The notes below the pieces were generated by a model. The model was not told where the DNA came from, made no database searches, and saw only the letters and a program-made list of their open reading frames with translations. 13,989 nt of DNA from DAOUMF01 sp034411955 (GTDB taxonomy: Bacteria > Chloroflexota > Dehalococcoidia > SM23-28-2 > RBG-16-64-32): the NCBI GenBank assembly GCA_034411955.1, contig DAOUMF010000223.1, positions 1 through 13,989 of the forward strand, read 5' to 3'. Positions 1 to 9,054 of this stretch are shown here, piece by piece (the first letter of the stretch is position 1; each line of letters begins with the position of its first letter). Both the position numbers and the translations under genes were made by a program.

Positions 1-1202
1 GCGATGAACAGCTCGAAGCGCTCCACGAGGCGCGGGTTGTCCGGCTTGCGCTTGGCCAGGGGGGAGAGCTCCACGGGGTAGTCCAGGAGGTAGGTAGGCT
101 GGACGAGGTTGGGCTCCACCTTGACGGAGAGGAGCTCATCGATGAGCTTGCCACGGCCCCACTTCTCGTCGATAGCGACGCCGCAGGAGGCGACGGCCTC
201 CTGCATGGATTCGACGTCCGGGTGCTCCTCGAAGTCGATGCCGGTGTGGTGCTTGATGGCGTCGCGGAGGGTGATGCGGGGCCAGGGAGGGGCGAAATCG
301 ATCTGGGTGTCGCCGTGAGCGACGGTGGTGCCGCCGAGGGCCTCGCTGGCGACGGTGGAGACCATCTGCTCCACCATGTCCATGACCTCATTGTAGTCGG
401 CGTAGGCTTGGTAGGACTCCAGCATGGTGAACTCGGGGTTGTACTTGGCGGAGACGCCCTCGTTACGGAAGATGCGGCCGATCTCGTAGACGCGGTCGTA
501 GCCGCCGATGACGAGGCGTTTGAGGTAGAGTTCGAGGGCGATGCGGAGGTAGAGCTGACGGTCGAGGGCGTTGTGGTAGGTGACGAAGGGGCAAGCGGCG
601 GCGCCGCCGGCGGCGGCCTGGAGGACGGGCGTCTCCACCTCCAGGAAGCCTCGCTCGTCGAGGAAGCGGCGTACGGCGCTGATGATGCGGGAGCGGGCGA
701 GGAAGGCATCTCGGACCTGGGGGTTGGCCACGAGGTCCAGGTAGCGCTGGCGGTAGCGCGCCTCGACGTCCTGGAGGCCGTGCCACTTCTCCGGGGGTGC
801 GCGCAGGGCCTTGGCCAGGACGGTGAGCTGCTCCACCTGCACGGTGGGCTCGCCGGTCTTTGTGTGGAACAAGGGCCCGCGGACGCCCAGGAAGTCTCCG
901 AGGTCGAGGTCGCGCAGGGTCTCGTAGGGGTCCGAGCCGAGGACGTCCTCCTTGAGGTAGGTCTGGATGCGGCCGGAGCCGTCGCGGAGGTCGACGAATG
1001 TGGCTTTGCCCATGTGGCGGATGGCGGTGATACGCCCGGCAAGGGTGACGGGGTCAGGGAATTCGTCGCGGCCCTGTAGGAGGTCGACGGCCTGCTGGGT
1101 GGTGTGGGAGGGGCGGAAGCGGGCTGGATAGGGGTCTATGCCGCGGGAGCGGAGGCGCTCCAGCTTGGCGGTTCGCAGTGCAACGATCTCTTCTTCGCCC
1201 AT
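1..1202 (-). CDS. lysS: Lysyl-tRNA synthetase, class II (C-terminus cut by window edge)
   Basis: It charges tRNA-Lys with lysine in the cytoplasm. Reading the minus strand from ATG at 1202-1200 gives about 400 residues that start MGEEEIVALRTAKLERLRSR and run off the left edge. The N-terminal OB-fold anticodon-binding part (about residues 50-140, with GRITAIRHMGKATFVDLRDG) is followed by the class II catalytic core. Motif 2 is clear: RIFRNEGVSAKYNPEFTMLE, then YQAYADY. Typical bacterial LysRS is about 490-500 residues, so roughly the last 90-100, including motif 3, are outside the window. Only a weak AGGG precedes the start. greA lies 84 nt upstream on the same strand, a pairing found in several bacterial phyla, and a strong hairpin occupies the gap. 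Family assignment is secure. Confidence 0.96.
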   Translation of the reverse strand, partial: MGEEEIVALRTAKLERLRSRGIDPYPARFRPSHTTQQAVDLLQGRDEFPDPVTLAGRITAIRHMGKATFVDLRDGSGRIQTYLKEDVLGSDPYETLRDLDLGDFLGVRGPLFHTKTGEPTVQVEQLTVLAKALRAPPEKWHGLQDVEARYRQRYLDLVANPQVRDAFLARSRIISAVRRFLDERGFLEVETPVLQAAAGGAAACPFVTYHNALDRQLYLRIALELYLKRLVIGGYDRVYEIGRIFRNEGVSAKYNPEFTMLESYQAYADYNEVMDMVEQMVSTVASEALGGTTVAHGDTQIDFAPPWPRITLRDAIKHHTGIDFEEHPDVESMQEAVASCGVAIDEKWGRGKLIDELLSVKVEPNLVQPTYLLDYPVELSPLAKRKPDNPRLVERFELFI

Positions 1203-1222
1203 GGATGGCCCTAGGAAGCTTT

Positions 1223-1260
1223 CAGGCGGGTCCCCGCCAGGGGGCGGGGAGTCCCGCCTG
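1223..1260 (-). other. Strong hairpin in the greA-lysS gap
   Basis: On the minus strand, CAGGCGGG pairs with CCCGCCTG (8 bp). Inside that, CCCCGCC pairs with GGCGGGG (7 bp), with a small ACT/A internal loop and a 4-nt apical loop. The structure ends 20 nt before the lysS ATG. In the lysS direction it is followed by AAAGCTT and has no U-run, so it is not a standard intrinsic terminator for greA. In the opposite direction it is followed by ATTTTA. It may be an attenuating or mRNA-processing structure, or a dispersed palindrome. Confidence 0.6.
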
Positions 1261-1286
1261 ATTTTACCGTTCGCTGCTGCTGGCCG

Positions 1287-1754
1287 CTAGCTGATGCGGA
1301 TGATGGTCCAGCGCATGGTGCCGGCGGGGGCTTCCACCTGGACCTCGGTGCCGACGGACTTGCCGAGGAGGGCCCGGCCCACCGGAGACTCATTGCTCAC
1401 GCGGTGCTCCTTGGGGTCGGCCTCGGCGGAGCCGACGATTGTGAAGCTCTCCATCTCGCCCTTGTGGTTCTGGACGGTGACCTTGGAGCCCAGGTTGACG
1501 TGCTGGTGGTCGCGGGCCTCCTCGATGACAACGGCGTTCTGGATGATGGTCTCTAGGGTGAGGATGCGCCCCTCCACCCAGGCCTGCTCATTGCGGGCGT
1601 CCTCATATTCGGGGGTGTTCTGGGCGCCGACCATCTCTTTGGCGTCGTGGATGCGCTGGGCGACCTCGGCACGGCGTATGTTGATGAGGTCCTCCAGCTC
1701 CTGCTGGAGTTTGGCCAGGCCTTGTTTGGTGAGGGGGACGGGCTTGCTTGCCAT
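1287..1754 (-). CDS. greA: GreA-type transcript cleavage factor with non-acidic tip
   Basis: GreA inserts a coiled coil into the RNA polymerase secondary channel and rescues backtracked complexes. The product (155 residues from ATG 1754) has the usual GreA length, an N-terminal coiled coil (about 5-75) and a C-terminal FKBP-like domain with SKVTVQNHKGEMESFTIVGSAEADP and SPVGRALLGKSVGTEV. ATG 1754 is preferred over GTG 1763 because GGGAG lies 8 nt before the ATG. The tip of the coiled coil, which in E. coli GreA reads GDLKENAEY and carries catalytic Asp41 and Glu44, reads VGAQNTPEY here in an ungapped alignment, so those two positions are Gly and Asn. Fold assignment is firm; normal cleavage activity is doubtful. 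Confidence 0.93.
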   Translation of the reverse strand: MASKPVPLTKQGLAKLQQELEDLINIRRAEVAQRIHDAKEMVGAQNTPEYEDARNEQAWVEGRILTLETIIQNAVVIEEARDHQHVNLGSKVTVQNHKGEMESFTIVGSAEADPKEHRVSNESPVGRALLGKSVGTEVQVEAPAGTMRWTIIRIS

Positions 1755-1841
1755 GGTTATCACTCCCTGCCACTCTTCGAAAAAAGAGACTGGGGGCTTG
1801 AACCCTCAGTCGAGCAGGTGTTCGTGTCGTATCCGGCGATT

Positions 1842-1870
1842 ATTATAGGGCAAGGTCGATGGGTTGTAAA
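1842..1870 (-). promoter_or_regulatory. Sigma70 promoter for greA-lysS
   Basis: The minus strand has TTTACA (1870-1865), a 17-nt spacer and a perfect TATAAT (1847-1842). Transcription should start near 1835, giving a greA leader of about 80 nt. No other good promoter is seen before lysS, so both genes probably share it. Confidence 0.85.
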
Positions 1871-1889
1871 GGGGCAGGGTTGCTCGGCT

Positions 1890-1917
1890 TTGCTGAGAAG
1901 GGGGGCTGTGATACAAT
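1890..1917 (+). promoter_or_regulatory. Sigma70 promoter for the GH18-like gene run
   Basis: TTGCTG (1890-1895), a 16-nt spacer and TACAAT (1912-1917), preceded by TGA (extended -10 TGn). It is divergent from the greA promoter 20 nt away, so the two may influence each other. Start near 1924 gives a leader of about 57 nt. Confidence 0.6.
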
Positions 1918-1980
1918 CCGCGCGTGACCGCACGGCGAGGCGTATGGATCGCCAGCCGAGACGGTGCAGTAGTCTAAGAG

Positions 1981-4071
1981 ATGCGACGATTCCCGCCCCG
2001 CGATCAGCCGCCCAGAGATAGGCCGCCTCGGCGGGACCTGCCGAGGCCGGAAGGCCCGTTCGATCGGCTGCTGCGGGCCAGGACGCAGCGCGACCCGGCC
2101 CCCTTCATCATCGGTGGGACGGCGGTGTTCATAGCGCTGGTTATCCTGCTGGTGTTTGTGCTCTCCGGGGTCTTCGGCGGTGACGGCAATGACGGCGGCG
2201 ACACGATGGGGGGGGAGGCCGTCGGTATCCGGACTCGGTACGGCGAGATGCCGGGGCTGCCGCCAGGGCTGGTGGCCCTGAGCGATTTCGTGCTGTTCGA
2301 GACGGACGGCGACGTGCCGGCCACTATCCTCCTGCCCCTGCGCGGCCAGCCGGAGGACGAGTCGGGGCTGGGGTTCTACGCGTACCTGGAGGGCCGCTGG
2401 CAGCGGGTGGCGGACGCCCGCCTTACCGACGACGGGCAGCGGGCGGAGGCAGACTTCACGGCGGTGCCGGAGAACCTGGCGGTGCTGAGGGTGGTGGCCC
2501 AGGCGTACCAGGTGTCCGGTTCCCTGCCGCCCGGGGGTACGCTGCATCCGGATGCCCAGGTCGGCATCGTTAGCCCCAGAGACTACAAGCCGCAGAGCGA
2601 TGGCTCCCTGGGGGGGACGGCGACGGATGTTCAGGTCGGGGAGGAAGTCCTCGTGATGCCCACTATCGTTGGCAGCGGGGAGGACACGGCCTCCGTGGTC
2701 AACGATATTCTGGCCGACGAGTCGCTGCGGGCGGACCACATCGAGGAGATCCTGCGGCTGGTGGACAACGGGAACTTCGCGGGCGTCGACCTTGAGTACT
2801 CGTCGGTGGACCCGGAGCTGCGCTCGGAGTTCACTGCGTTGGTGCAGGATCTGGGGCGGGCGCTGCGGGAGGACGGCCGGCGGTTGAGCCTGACGCTGCC
2901 GCCGCCGGGGCCACAACGGGAGGCCTACGACTGGCCACTGCTGGGCGAGGCGGCGGACTTCATCAAGATACTGCCGGTGGCGGATCCGGTGGACTACTGG
3001 GAGACGATGCCCAAGGCCCTGGACGAACTGGTCGGGGAAGTGGATCCCGGCAAGGTGATGCTGGTGGTGAGCCCGTTCAGCACCGAGCTCACGGACGGGA
3101 ACAGCCGGACGCTGGGCTATCTGGAGGCGATGGTCTTGGCCGGGGAGATCAAGATACGGGAGCCCGAGGACCTTAAGCTCATCGAGCCGGAGACGGGGGT
3201 GAAGGTGGTGGCGGTGAACCAGGCGCAGTCAGAAGGGGCGACCAGCCTGCGCTGGAGCGACGATGCGGCGGCGCTCTCCTTCTCCTACGGGGCGCCGAGC
3301 CAACGGACGGTGTACATCGAGAACGTGTTCAGCGTGGGGTTCAAGCTGGAGCAGGTGCAGGCGTACGCCCTGGGCGGGGTGGCCGTGGCCGACGCTTCGG
3401 CGCATAGGGACGTGGCCAATATCTGGCCGGCGGTGAACGACCTACTGGAGGCCGGCACAGTAAGTCTGGTGCGGCCCAACAGCGACGCTCTGGTGCCGCG
3501 CTGGGAGGCGCCGGACGGGGGCAGCCTGGACGCCAGCGCCGGGCCTTCCGTTATCTGGCGGGGGGAGGAGGCGGGCACCTACACGCTGCGGATGCTGTTC
3601 AGCGATGGTGATCTGCTCTTCGGCCGGGAGATTGAGGTGGAGGTGAAGGAGCCGCCGCAGGGGTCGCCGACGCCGCTGGTGACGTTCCCAGCGCAGGAGC
3701 CCACGCCCACGCCTACGCCGACGCGGACGCCGACGCCGGAGCCCACGCCCATCCCTACGCCCACACCGACGCCGGATGTGACGGCGCCGGGGCAAGTGAC
3801 CGGCGTGACCGCTGGACCTACGGGAGATCCCGGCGAAGTCGTTGTGACCTGGGACCCGAGCCCGGAGCCCGACCTCGCTGGCTACAACATCTACCGCGGT
3901 ACCACGTCGGGCGGGCCGTACGATGTCTTCGTCAAGTTCGTGCCGGCGGGATCGACCGCATTCATCGAGACAGGCGTTCCGTCAGGCACGTACTATTACA
4001 TAGTGAGAGCCGAGGATACATCCGGAAACGAAGGGCCGGACTCGGTAGAGGACCCGGCGACGCTTCCCTAG
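1981..4071 (+). CDS. Membrane-anchored GH18-like protein with Pro/Thr linker and FN3 domain
   Basis: A 696-residue protein that probably sits on the outside of the membrane. Residues 1-40 are basic and proline-rich (cytoplasmic), 42-66 form one hydrophobic segment (FIIGGTAVFIALVILLVFVL), and the rest would be extracellular. Residues about 200-490 resemble the YaaH/GH18 TIM-barrel group: NFAGVDLEYSSVDPELRSEF (266-285) matches the strand that carries the catalytic glutamate, here E272, followed by GRRLSLTLPPP. The canonical DxxDxDxE motif is shortened, so sugar hydrolysis is not certain. Residues 562-600 are a Thr/Pro repeat linker (PTPTPTPTRTPTPEPTP), and 601-690 look like a fibronectin type III domain (VTWDPSPEPDLAGYNIYRG). 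The start has a stop three codons' length upstream in frame and only a weak AAGAG. rsmD follows after 7 nt. A role in cell-wall binding or turnover is inferred. Confidence 0.75.
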   Translation: MRRFPPRDQPPRDRPPRRDLPRPEGPFDRLLRARTQRDPAPFIIGGTAVFIALVILLVFVLSGVFGGDGNDGGDTMGGEAVGIRTRYGEMPGLPPGLVALSDFVLFETDGDVPATILLPLRGQPEDESGLGFYAYLEGRWQRVADARLTDDGQRAEADFTAVPENLAVLRVVAQAYQVSGSLPPGGTLHPDAQVGIVSPRDYKPQSDGSLGGTATDVQVGEEVLVMPTIVGSGEDTASVVNDILADESLRADHIEEILRLVDNGNFAGVDLEYSSVDPELRSEFTALVQDLGRALREDGRRLSLTLPPPGPQREAYDWPLLGEAADFIKILPVADPVDYWETMPKALDELVGEVDPGKVMLVVSPFSTELTDGNSRTLGYLEAMVLAGEIKIREPEDLKLIEPETGVKVVAVNQAQSEGATSLRWSDDAAALSFSYGAPSQRTVYIENVFSVGFKLEQVQAYALGGVAVADASAHRDVANIWPAVNDLLEAGTVSLVRPNSDALVPRWEAPDGGSLDASAGPSVIWRGEEAGTYTLRMLFSDGDLLFGREIEVEVKEPPQGSPTPLVTFPAQEPTPTPTPTRTPTPEPTPIPTPTPTPDVTAPGQVTGVTAGPTGDPGEVVVTWDPSPEPDLAGYNIYRGTTSGGPYDVFVKFVPAGSTAFIETGVPSGTYYYIVRAEDTSGNEGPDSVEDPATLP

Positions 4072-4078
4072 GAGCGCC

Positions 4079-4642
4079 ATGCGGGTGATCGCTGGACGCG
4101 CTAAGGGTCACCGCTTGGCTGGGCCCGCCAAAGGCCGGGGGACGCGGCCGACGTCGGATATGGTGCGGGAGGCGTTGTTCTCGGCGCTGGAGGCGATGGG
4201 CGCGGACCTGACGCGGACGCTGGACCTGTACGCGGGGAGCGGCGCCCTGGGGATCGAGGCGCTGAGCCGGGGAGGGCAGTGGTGCGACTTCGTCGAGAAG
4301 GACCGGCGCGCCTGCGCCTCCATTCGGGAGAATCTGGCGAGGACGGGGTTCGAAGGCCAGGCGCGGGTGTACTGCGCGCCGGTGGAGCGGGCCCTGCCTA
4401 CCGGCAGGCAGGCCCGTGGCGGGCTGGAGGGGCCGTACACGCTGATTGTGGCTGACCCTCCGTACGCCGACGAGGCGGTGCCGGTACTGGAGCGGCTGAC
4501 CGGGTCTGGCTTGGTGGAGGGCGGGCGGACGGTCTTGGCTCTGGAGCACAGCTCGCGGGAAGGTGGCCCGGAGGTGGTGGGGGGGCTATCGCGGGTTAAG
4601 AGGTTGCGGCACGGCGACAGCGCGGTGTCGATATATCGCTAG
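4079..4642 (+). CDS. rsmD: 16S rRNA (guanine-966-N2)-methyltransferase RsmD
   Basis: It methylates G966 of 16S rRNA during small-subunit assembly using SAM. The 187-residue product has the family N-terminus MRVIAGRAKGHRL, the TRPTSDMVREALFSAL segment (22-37), the SAM-binding motif DLYAGSGALGIE (49-60) and the N2-guanine methyltransferase motif DPPY (126-129). AGGAG overlapping the preceding stop lies 4 nt before the ATG, indicating translational coupling. Residues 106-112 (LPTGRQA) are encoded by a palindromic DNA element inserted in frame just before the strand that leads to DPPY (see the repeat at 4389-4415). coaD follows directly, and rsmD-coaD is a widespread bacterial gene pair. Confidence 0.95.
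   Translation: MRVIAGRAKGHRLAGPAKGRGTRPTSDMVREALFSALEAMGADLTRTLDLYAGSGALGIEALSRGGQWCDFVEKDRRACASIRENLARTGFEGQARVYCAPVERALPTGRQARGGLEGPYTLIVADPPYADEAVPVLERLTGSGLVEGGRTVLALEHSSREGGPEVVGGLSRVKRLRHGDSAVSIYR
4389..4415. repeat. Palindromic repeat inside rsmD encoding LPTGRQA
   Basis: GGGCC (4389-4393) and CTGCC pair with GGCAG and GGCCC (4411-4415) around a TACC loop, with a 3-nt GCA bulge on the right side. It reads through rsmD in frame without a stop and adds residues that RsmD proteins do not normally carry. A related palindrome, CCTGCCGGCGGACAGG, lies between genes near 6545-6560. It looks like a small dispersed element that tolerates insertion in coding sequence. Confidence 0.6.
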
Positions 4643-4656
4643 GAGGTGCCGATTTG

Positions 4657-5139
4657 GTGTCAGCGGTCTACCCGGGCAGGTTCGATCCGGCAACGTTGGG
4701 ACATGTGGACATCGCGCAGAGGGCGGCGACCATGTTCGACCGGGTGGTGGTGGCGGTGTACGACCTGCCGGTGGATGGCTGTCTGTTCAGCACGGAGGAG
4801 CGCGTGGCGCTTTTTGCGGAGGCGCTGAGACACATCGAGCACGTGGAGGTGAAGCCGTTCTCAGGCCTGGTGGTGGACTTCGCTCGCAAGGAGCAGGCGA
4901 AGGTGCTGGTGCGAGGCATCCGGGCGGTGACGGACTTCGAGGCGGAGTTCGACATGGCACTGATGAACAGCAAGATGGCGCCGGAGATCGAGTCGGTGTA
5001 CCTGATGGCCAGCCTGGAGCACCTCTTCGTGAGCGGCCACCGGATCCGCGAGGTGGCGAGCCTGGGCTACGATGTGGACGAACTGGTGCCGCCGGGGGTG
5101 GCCAAGGCTTTGAAGGAGAAGTTCGGCGGGAAGGCCTAA
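4657..5139 (+). CDS. coaD: Phosphopantetheine adenylyltransferase (CoaD), divergent active site
   Basis: CoaD transfers AMP from ATP to 4'-phosphopantetheine, the penultimate step of coenzyme A synthesis. The 160-residue product shows VYPGRFDPATLGHVDI (nucleotidyltransferase motif TxGH with His16), FSTEERVALF, VRGIRAVTDFEAEFDMALMN (Arg86 and Arg89 conserved) and IESVYLM. A full AGGAGGT (4641-4647), overlapping the rsmD stop, lies 9 nt before GTG 4657 and 6 nt before TTG 4654, so either could be the start. Departures from E. coli CoaD in ungapped alignment: Thr10 is Arg8, the Lys42-Lys43 pair is Asp40-Gly41 (LPVDGCLF), and the ISSS loop is VSGH (125-128). Arg at the first site is, from memory, common in Chloroflexota; the lost lysines are less expected. 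Confidence 0.92.
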   Translation: MSAVYPGRFDPATLGHVDIAQRAATMFDRVVVAVYDLPVDGCLFSTEERVALFAEALRHIEHVEVKPFSGLVVDFARKEQAKVLVRGIRAVTDFEAEFDMALMNSKMAPEIESVYLMASLEHLFVSGHRIREVASLGYDVDELVPPGVAKALKEKFGGKA

Positions 5140-5152
5140 AGGAGGCCCGCCT

Positions 5153-5680
5153 GTGGACATCCTGCACCTGATCGACCGGTTGGAGGAGTTGGTGGGAGAG
5201 GCGCGCAAGCTGCCGGTGGGCGGCGGCGTCGTCATCTCCCGGCAGCGGCTGCTGGACCTCGTCGACCGTATGCGGGTGGCGGTGCCGAAGGAGGTGTACG
5301 ACGCCCGAGAGGTCATCGAGAAGCGGGACGAGGTGCTGGCCGATGCCAGCGCCGAGGTGTCGCGCCTGATCGCCCGGGCCCAGGAGGAGGTGGAGACGCG
5401 GCTGAAGGAGAAGGAGGTGGTGAAGGCGGCGGAGGAGAGGGCGCGTCAGACGCTGGCCCAGGCGCAGGCGCGGGTGGGCGAGCTTTCGCGGGAGGCGGAG
5501 GCGCAGGCAGCGGCGCGGCTGGACGATGCGCAGGCGGCGGCGCGGGAGCAGATGCGGGAGGCGGACGTCTACGCTCTGCAGACGCTGAAGAAGCTGGAGG
5601 GGGAACTGAACGGGTTCATCGCCACGGTGCAGCGGGGGATGGAGACGCTGGAGAAGCGGGCGACGGAGCGGCCCAGCTAG
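5153..5680 (+). CDS. Conserved coiled-coil protein downstream of coaD
   Basis: A 175-residue protein. Residues 1-50 form a compact head (MDILHLIDRLEELVGEARKLP, then VVISRQRLLDLVDRMRVAVPKEVYDAREV). Residues about 55-165 are almost all charged helix rich in Ala, Glu, Arg and Gln, predicted as a long coiled coil similar in texture to ATP-synthase b subunits or DivIVA. Small proteins of this kind are often found next to coaD in Firmicutes and Chloroflexota and are annotated as hypothetical or ATPase-like. GTG 5153 is chosen because AAAGGAGG (5138-5145) lies 7 nt upstream and overlaps the coaD stop. Its TAG stop shares CTAG (5677-5680) with the convergent SRPBCC gene. No enzymatic motif is visible; the function is unknown. 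Confidence 0.8.
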   Translation: MDILHLIDRLEELVGEARKLPVGGGVVISRQRLLDLVDRMRVAVPKEVYDAREVIEKRDEVLADASAEVSRLIARAQEEVETRLKEKEVVKAAEERARQTLAQAQARVGELSREAEAQAAARLDDAQAAAREQMREADVYALQTLKKLEGELNGFIATVQRGMETLEKRATERPS

Positions 5681-6177
5681 CCGGCCGCGGGGCCCTCAGC
5701 CTCCGGTTCGTTCTCGTCTTCCGGAGGCTCGAAGAGGGCCTGAAGGGCGTCCAGGGCGCGGGCCAGTCCCTGGCGCTGGTAGCCCGGCCAGATGAAGCGC
5801 GTGAACAGCCAGCCGCGCAGGCCGTGGCCGGCGGCGGTGGCGGACAGTGTCACGTTGGTGTGGTCTTCGCCGGCGGGCTCCAGGAGGAAGGACTGCGACT
5901 CCAGGGTGATGAGGTAGCGCTTTTCCTGCGGCTCCTGGTGGAGGGGAGCGAAGGCGACGCGCTCCGGGGGTTCCCACTCGCTGATGCGGAAGTCGTGGGC
6001 GAGGCCGTCCTCGGTGTGAGCGCGGAAGGCCGTGTCGACGCCCTCGTGCTGCGAGGAGAGGTACTCGACACTCTGCCAGACCTGGTTCCAGCGGGCGGCG
6101 GCCTCCAGATCGGTGATGGCGGCCCAGACTTCGGCGCGGGGGGCGGCGATGAGGCGGGACTCGGAGGTGGTGGGCAT
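5677..6177 (-). CDS. SRPBCC (START-like) domain protein
   Basis: A 166-residue protein that begins MPTTSESRLIAAPRAEVWAA, the typical first strand and helix of the SRPBCC/polyketide-cyclase fold, followed by WNQVWQSVEYLS, the hydrophobic strands VAFAPLHQE and YLITLESQSFLLEP, and a long C-terminal helix (about 125-150). The fold binds hydrophobic ligands in a cavity; the ligand cannot be told from sequence. The Glu/Pro-rich tail (150-166) is probably disordered. GAGGT lies about 8 nt upstream of ATG 6177. A second copy of its first 36 bases lies upstream at 6386-6421, with one mismatch, separated by an inverted-repeat element. Confidence 0.8.
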   Translation of the reverse strand: MPTTSESRLIAAPRAEVWAAITDLEAAARWNQVWQSVEYLSSQHEGVDTAFRAHTEDGLAHDFRISEWEPPERVAFAPLHQEPQEKRYLITLESQSFLLEPAGEDHTNVTLSATAAGHGLRGWLFTRFIWPGYQRQGLARALDALQALFEPPEDENEPEAEGPAAG

Positions 6178-6193
6178 CAGCGCTACCTCAACG

Positions 6194-6374
6194 TGTCATG
6201 CTGAGCCGAGTGGGGTGGAAGGACGGCGGGGTGGAGGGCGTGAGCATCTGGCGGTAGTTGGCCTGCGAGAACGGTGAGGTAGCCCCTCCCCAGATTCCCC
6301 TTCGGCTGCGCTCACGGCAGGCTTCGCGGCTATCGTCGTGCCCCGAGCGGGCGTGGACGCCGCTCAGAATGACA
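6194..6374. mobile_element. Non-coding inverted-repeat element, 181 bp
   Basis: The element is bounded by TGTCATGCTGAG (6194-6205) and CTCAGAATGACA (6363-6374), 12-bp terminal inverted repeats with one mismatch. It holds no credible gene. A second element with the same ends lies at 9886-9969. It sits between two copies of the SRPBCC 5' end. The size, short terminal repeats and lack of coding suggest a MITE- or REP-like element mobilised in trans, but no transposase is present in the window and no exact target duplication touches the ends. Confidence 0.55.
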
Positions 6375-6385
6375 GTGGGTGGCGG

Positions 6386-6421
6386 GGCGGCGATGAAGCG
6401 GGACTCGGAGGTGGTGGGCAT
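6386..6421 (-). pseudogene. Duplicated 5' fragment of the SRPBCC gene
   Basis: From ATG 6421 the minus strand encodes MPTTSESRFIAAP, matching the first 12 codons of the intact gene at 6177 with one base change (Leu to Phe), then runs into the 181-bp element within about 12 bases. The putative promoter at 6468-6496 lies in front of this fragment, so the fragment may be the original start and the intact gene the displaced or paralogous copy. Confidence 0.65.
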
Positions 6422-6467
6422 GACTCTAGCGCCTGTCAGCGGGGACGCGTCGCATCCTAGTAGGCTG

Positions 6468-6496
6468 ATTCTAGCACGGGGTGTAGCGGGTGGCGA
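6468..6496 (-). promoter_or_regulatory. Possible promoter for the SRPBCC gene
   Basis: The minus strand has TCGCCA (6496-6491), a 17-nt spacer and TAGAAT (6473-6468). It lies about 47 nt upstream of the duplicated start at 6421 and about 290 nt upstream of the intact gene, with the inverted-repeat element in between. Confidence 0.4.
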
Positions 6497-6609
6497 GCTA
6501 AAGGTCGCCGGTACATGCGTTTAGGTGGCAGGGCTGAAGTCCCGCCTGCCGGCGGACAGGCCTGCAACGTGGGGCTGCAGCCTAAAGGCTGCGCTGCGGA
6601 AGGGTAGAA
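6497..6609. other. Gene-free gap with short palindromes downstream of leuS
   Basis: No ORF with a ribosome binding site is seen here. It contains the palindrome GCCTG..CAGGC at about 6545-6562, related to the rsmD insert, and a perfect GCAGCC-TAAA-GGCTGC hairpin at 6577-6592. The latter lies 18-33 nt beyond the leuS stop and could help end the leuS transcript, but there is no U-run after it. Confidence 0.45.

Positions 6610-9046
<2,437 letters not shown>

Positions 9047-9054
<8 letters not shown>

Noticed and set aside
222..1079. 285-codon plus-strand open frame opposite lysS
   Set aside because: Antisense shadow of LysRS with the same Gly/Val/Asp/Glu-rich bias.
3442..3795. Arg-rich minus-strand open frames opposite the GH18-like gene and its linker
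   Set aside because: Their Arg/Gly repeats mirror the Thr/Pro codon run of the linker. They are low-complexity antisense frames.
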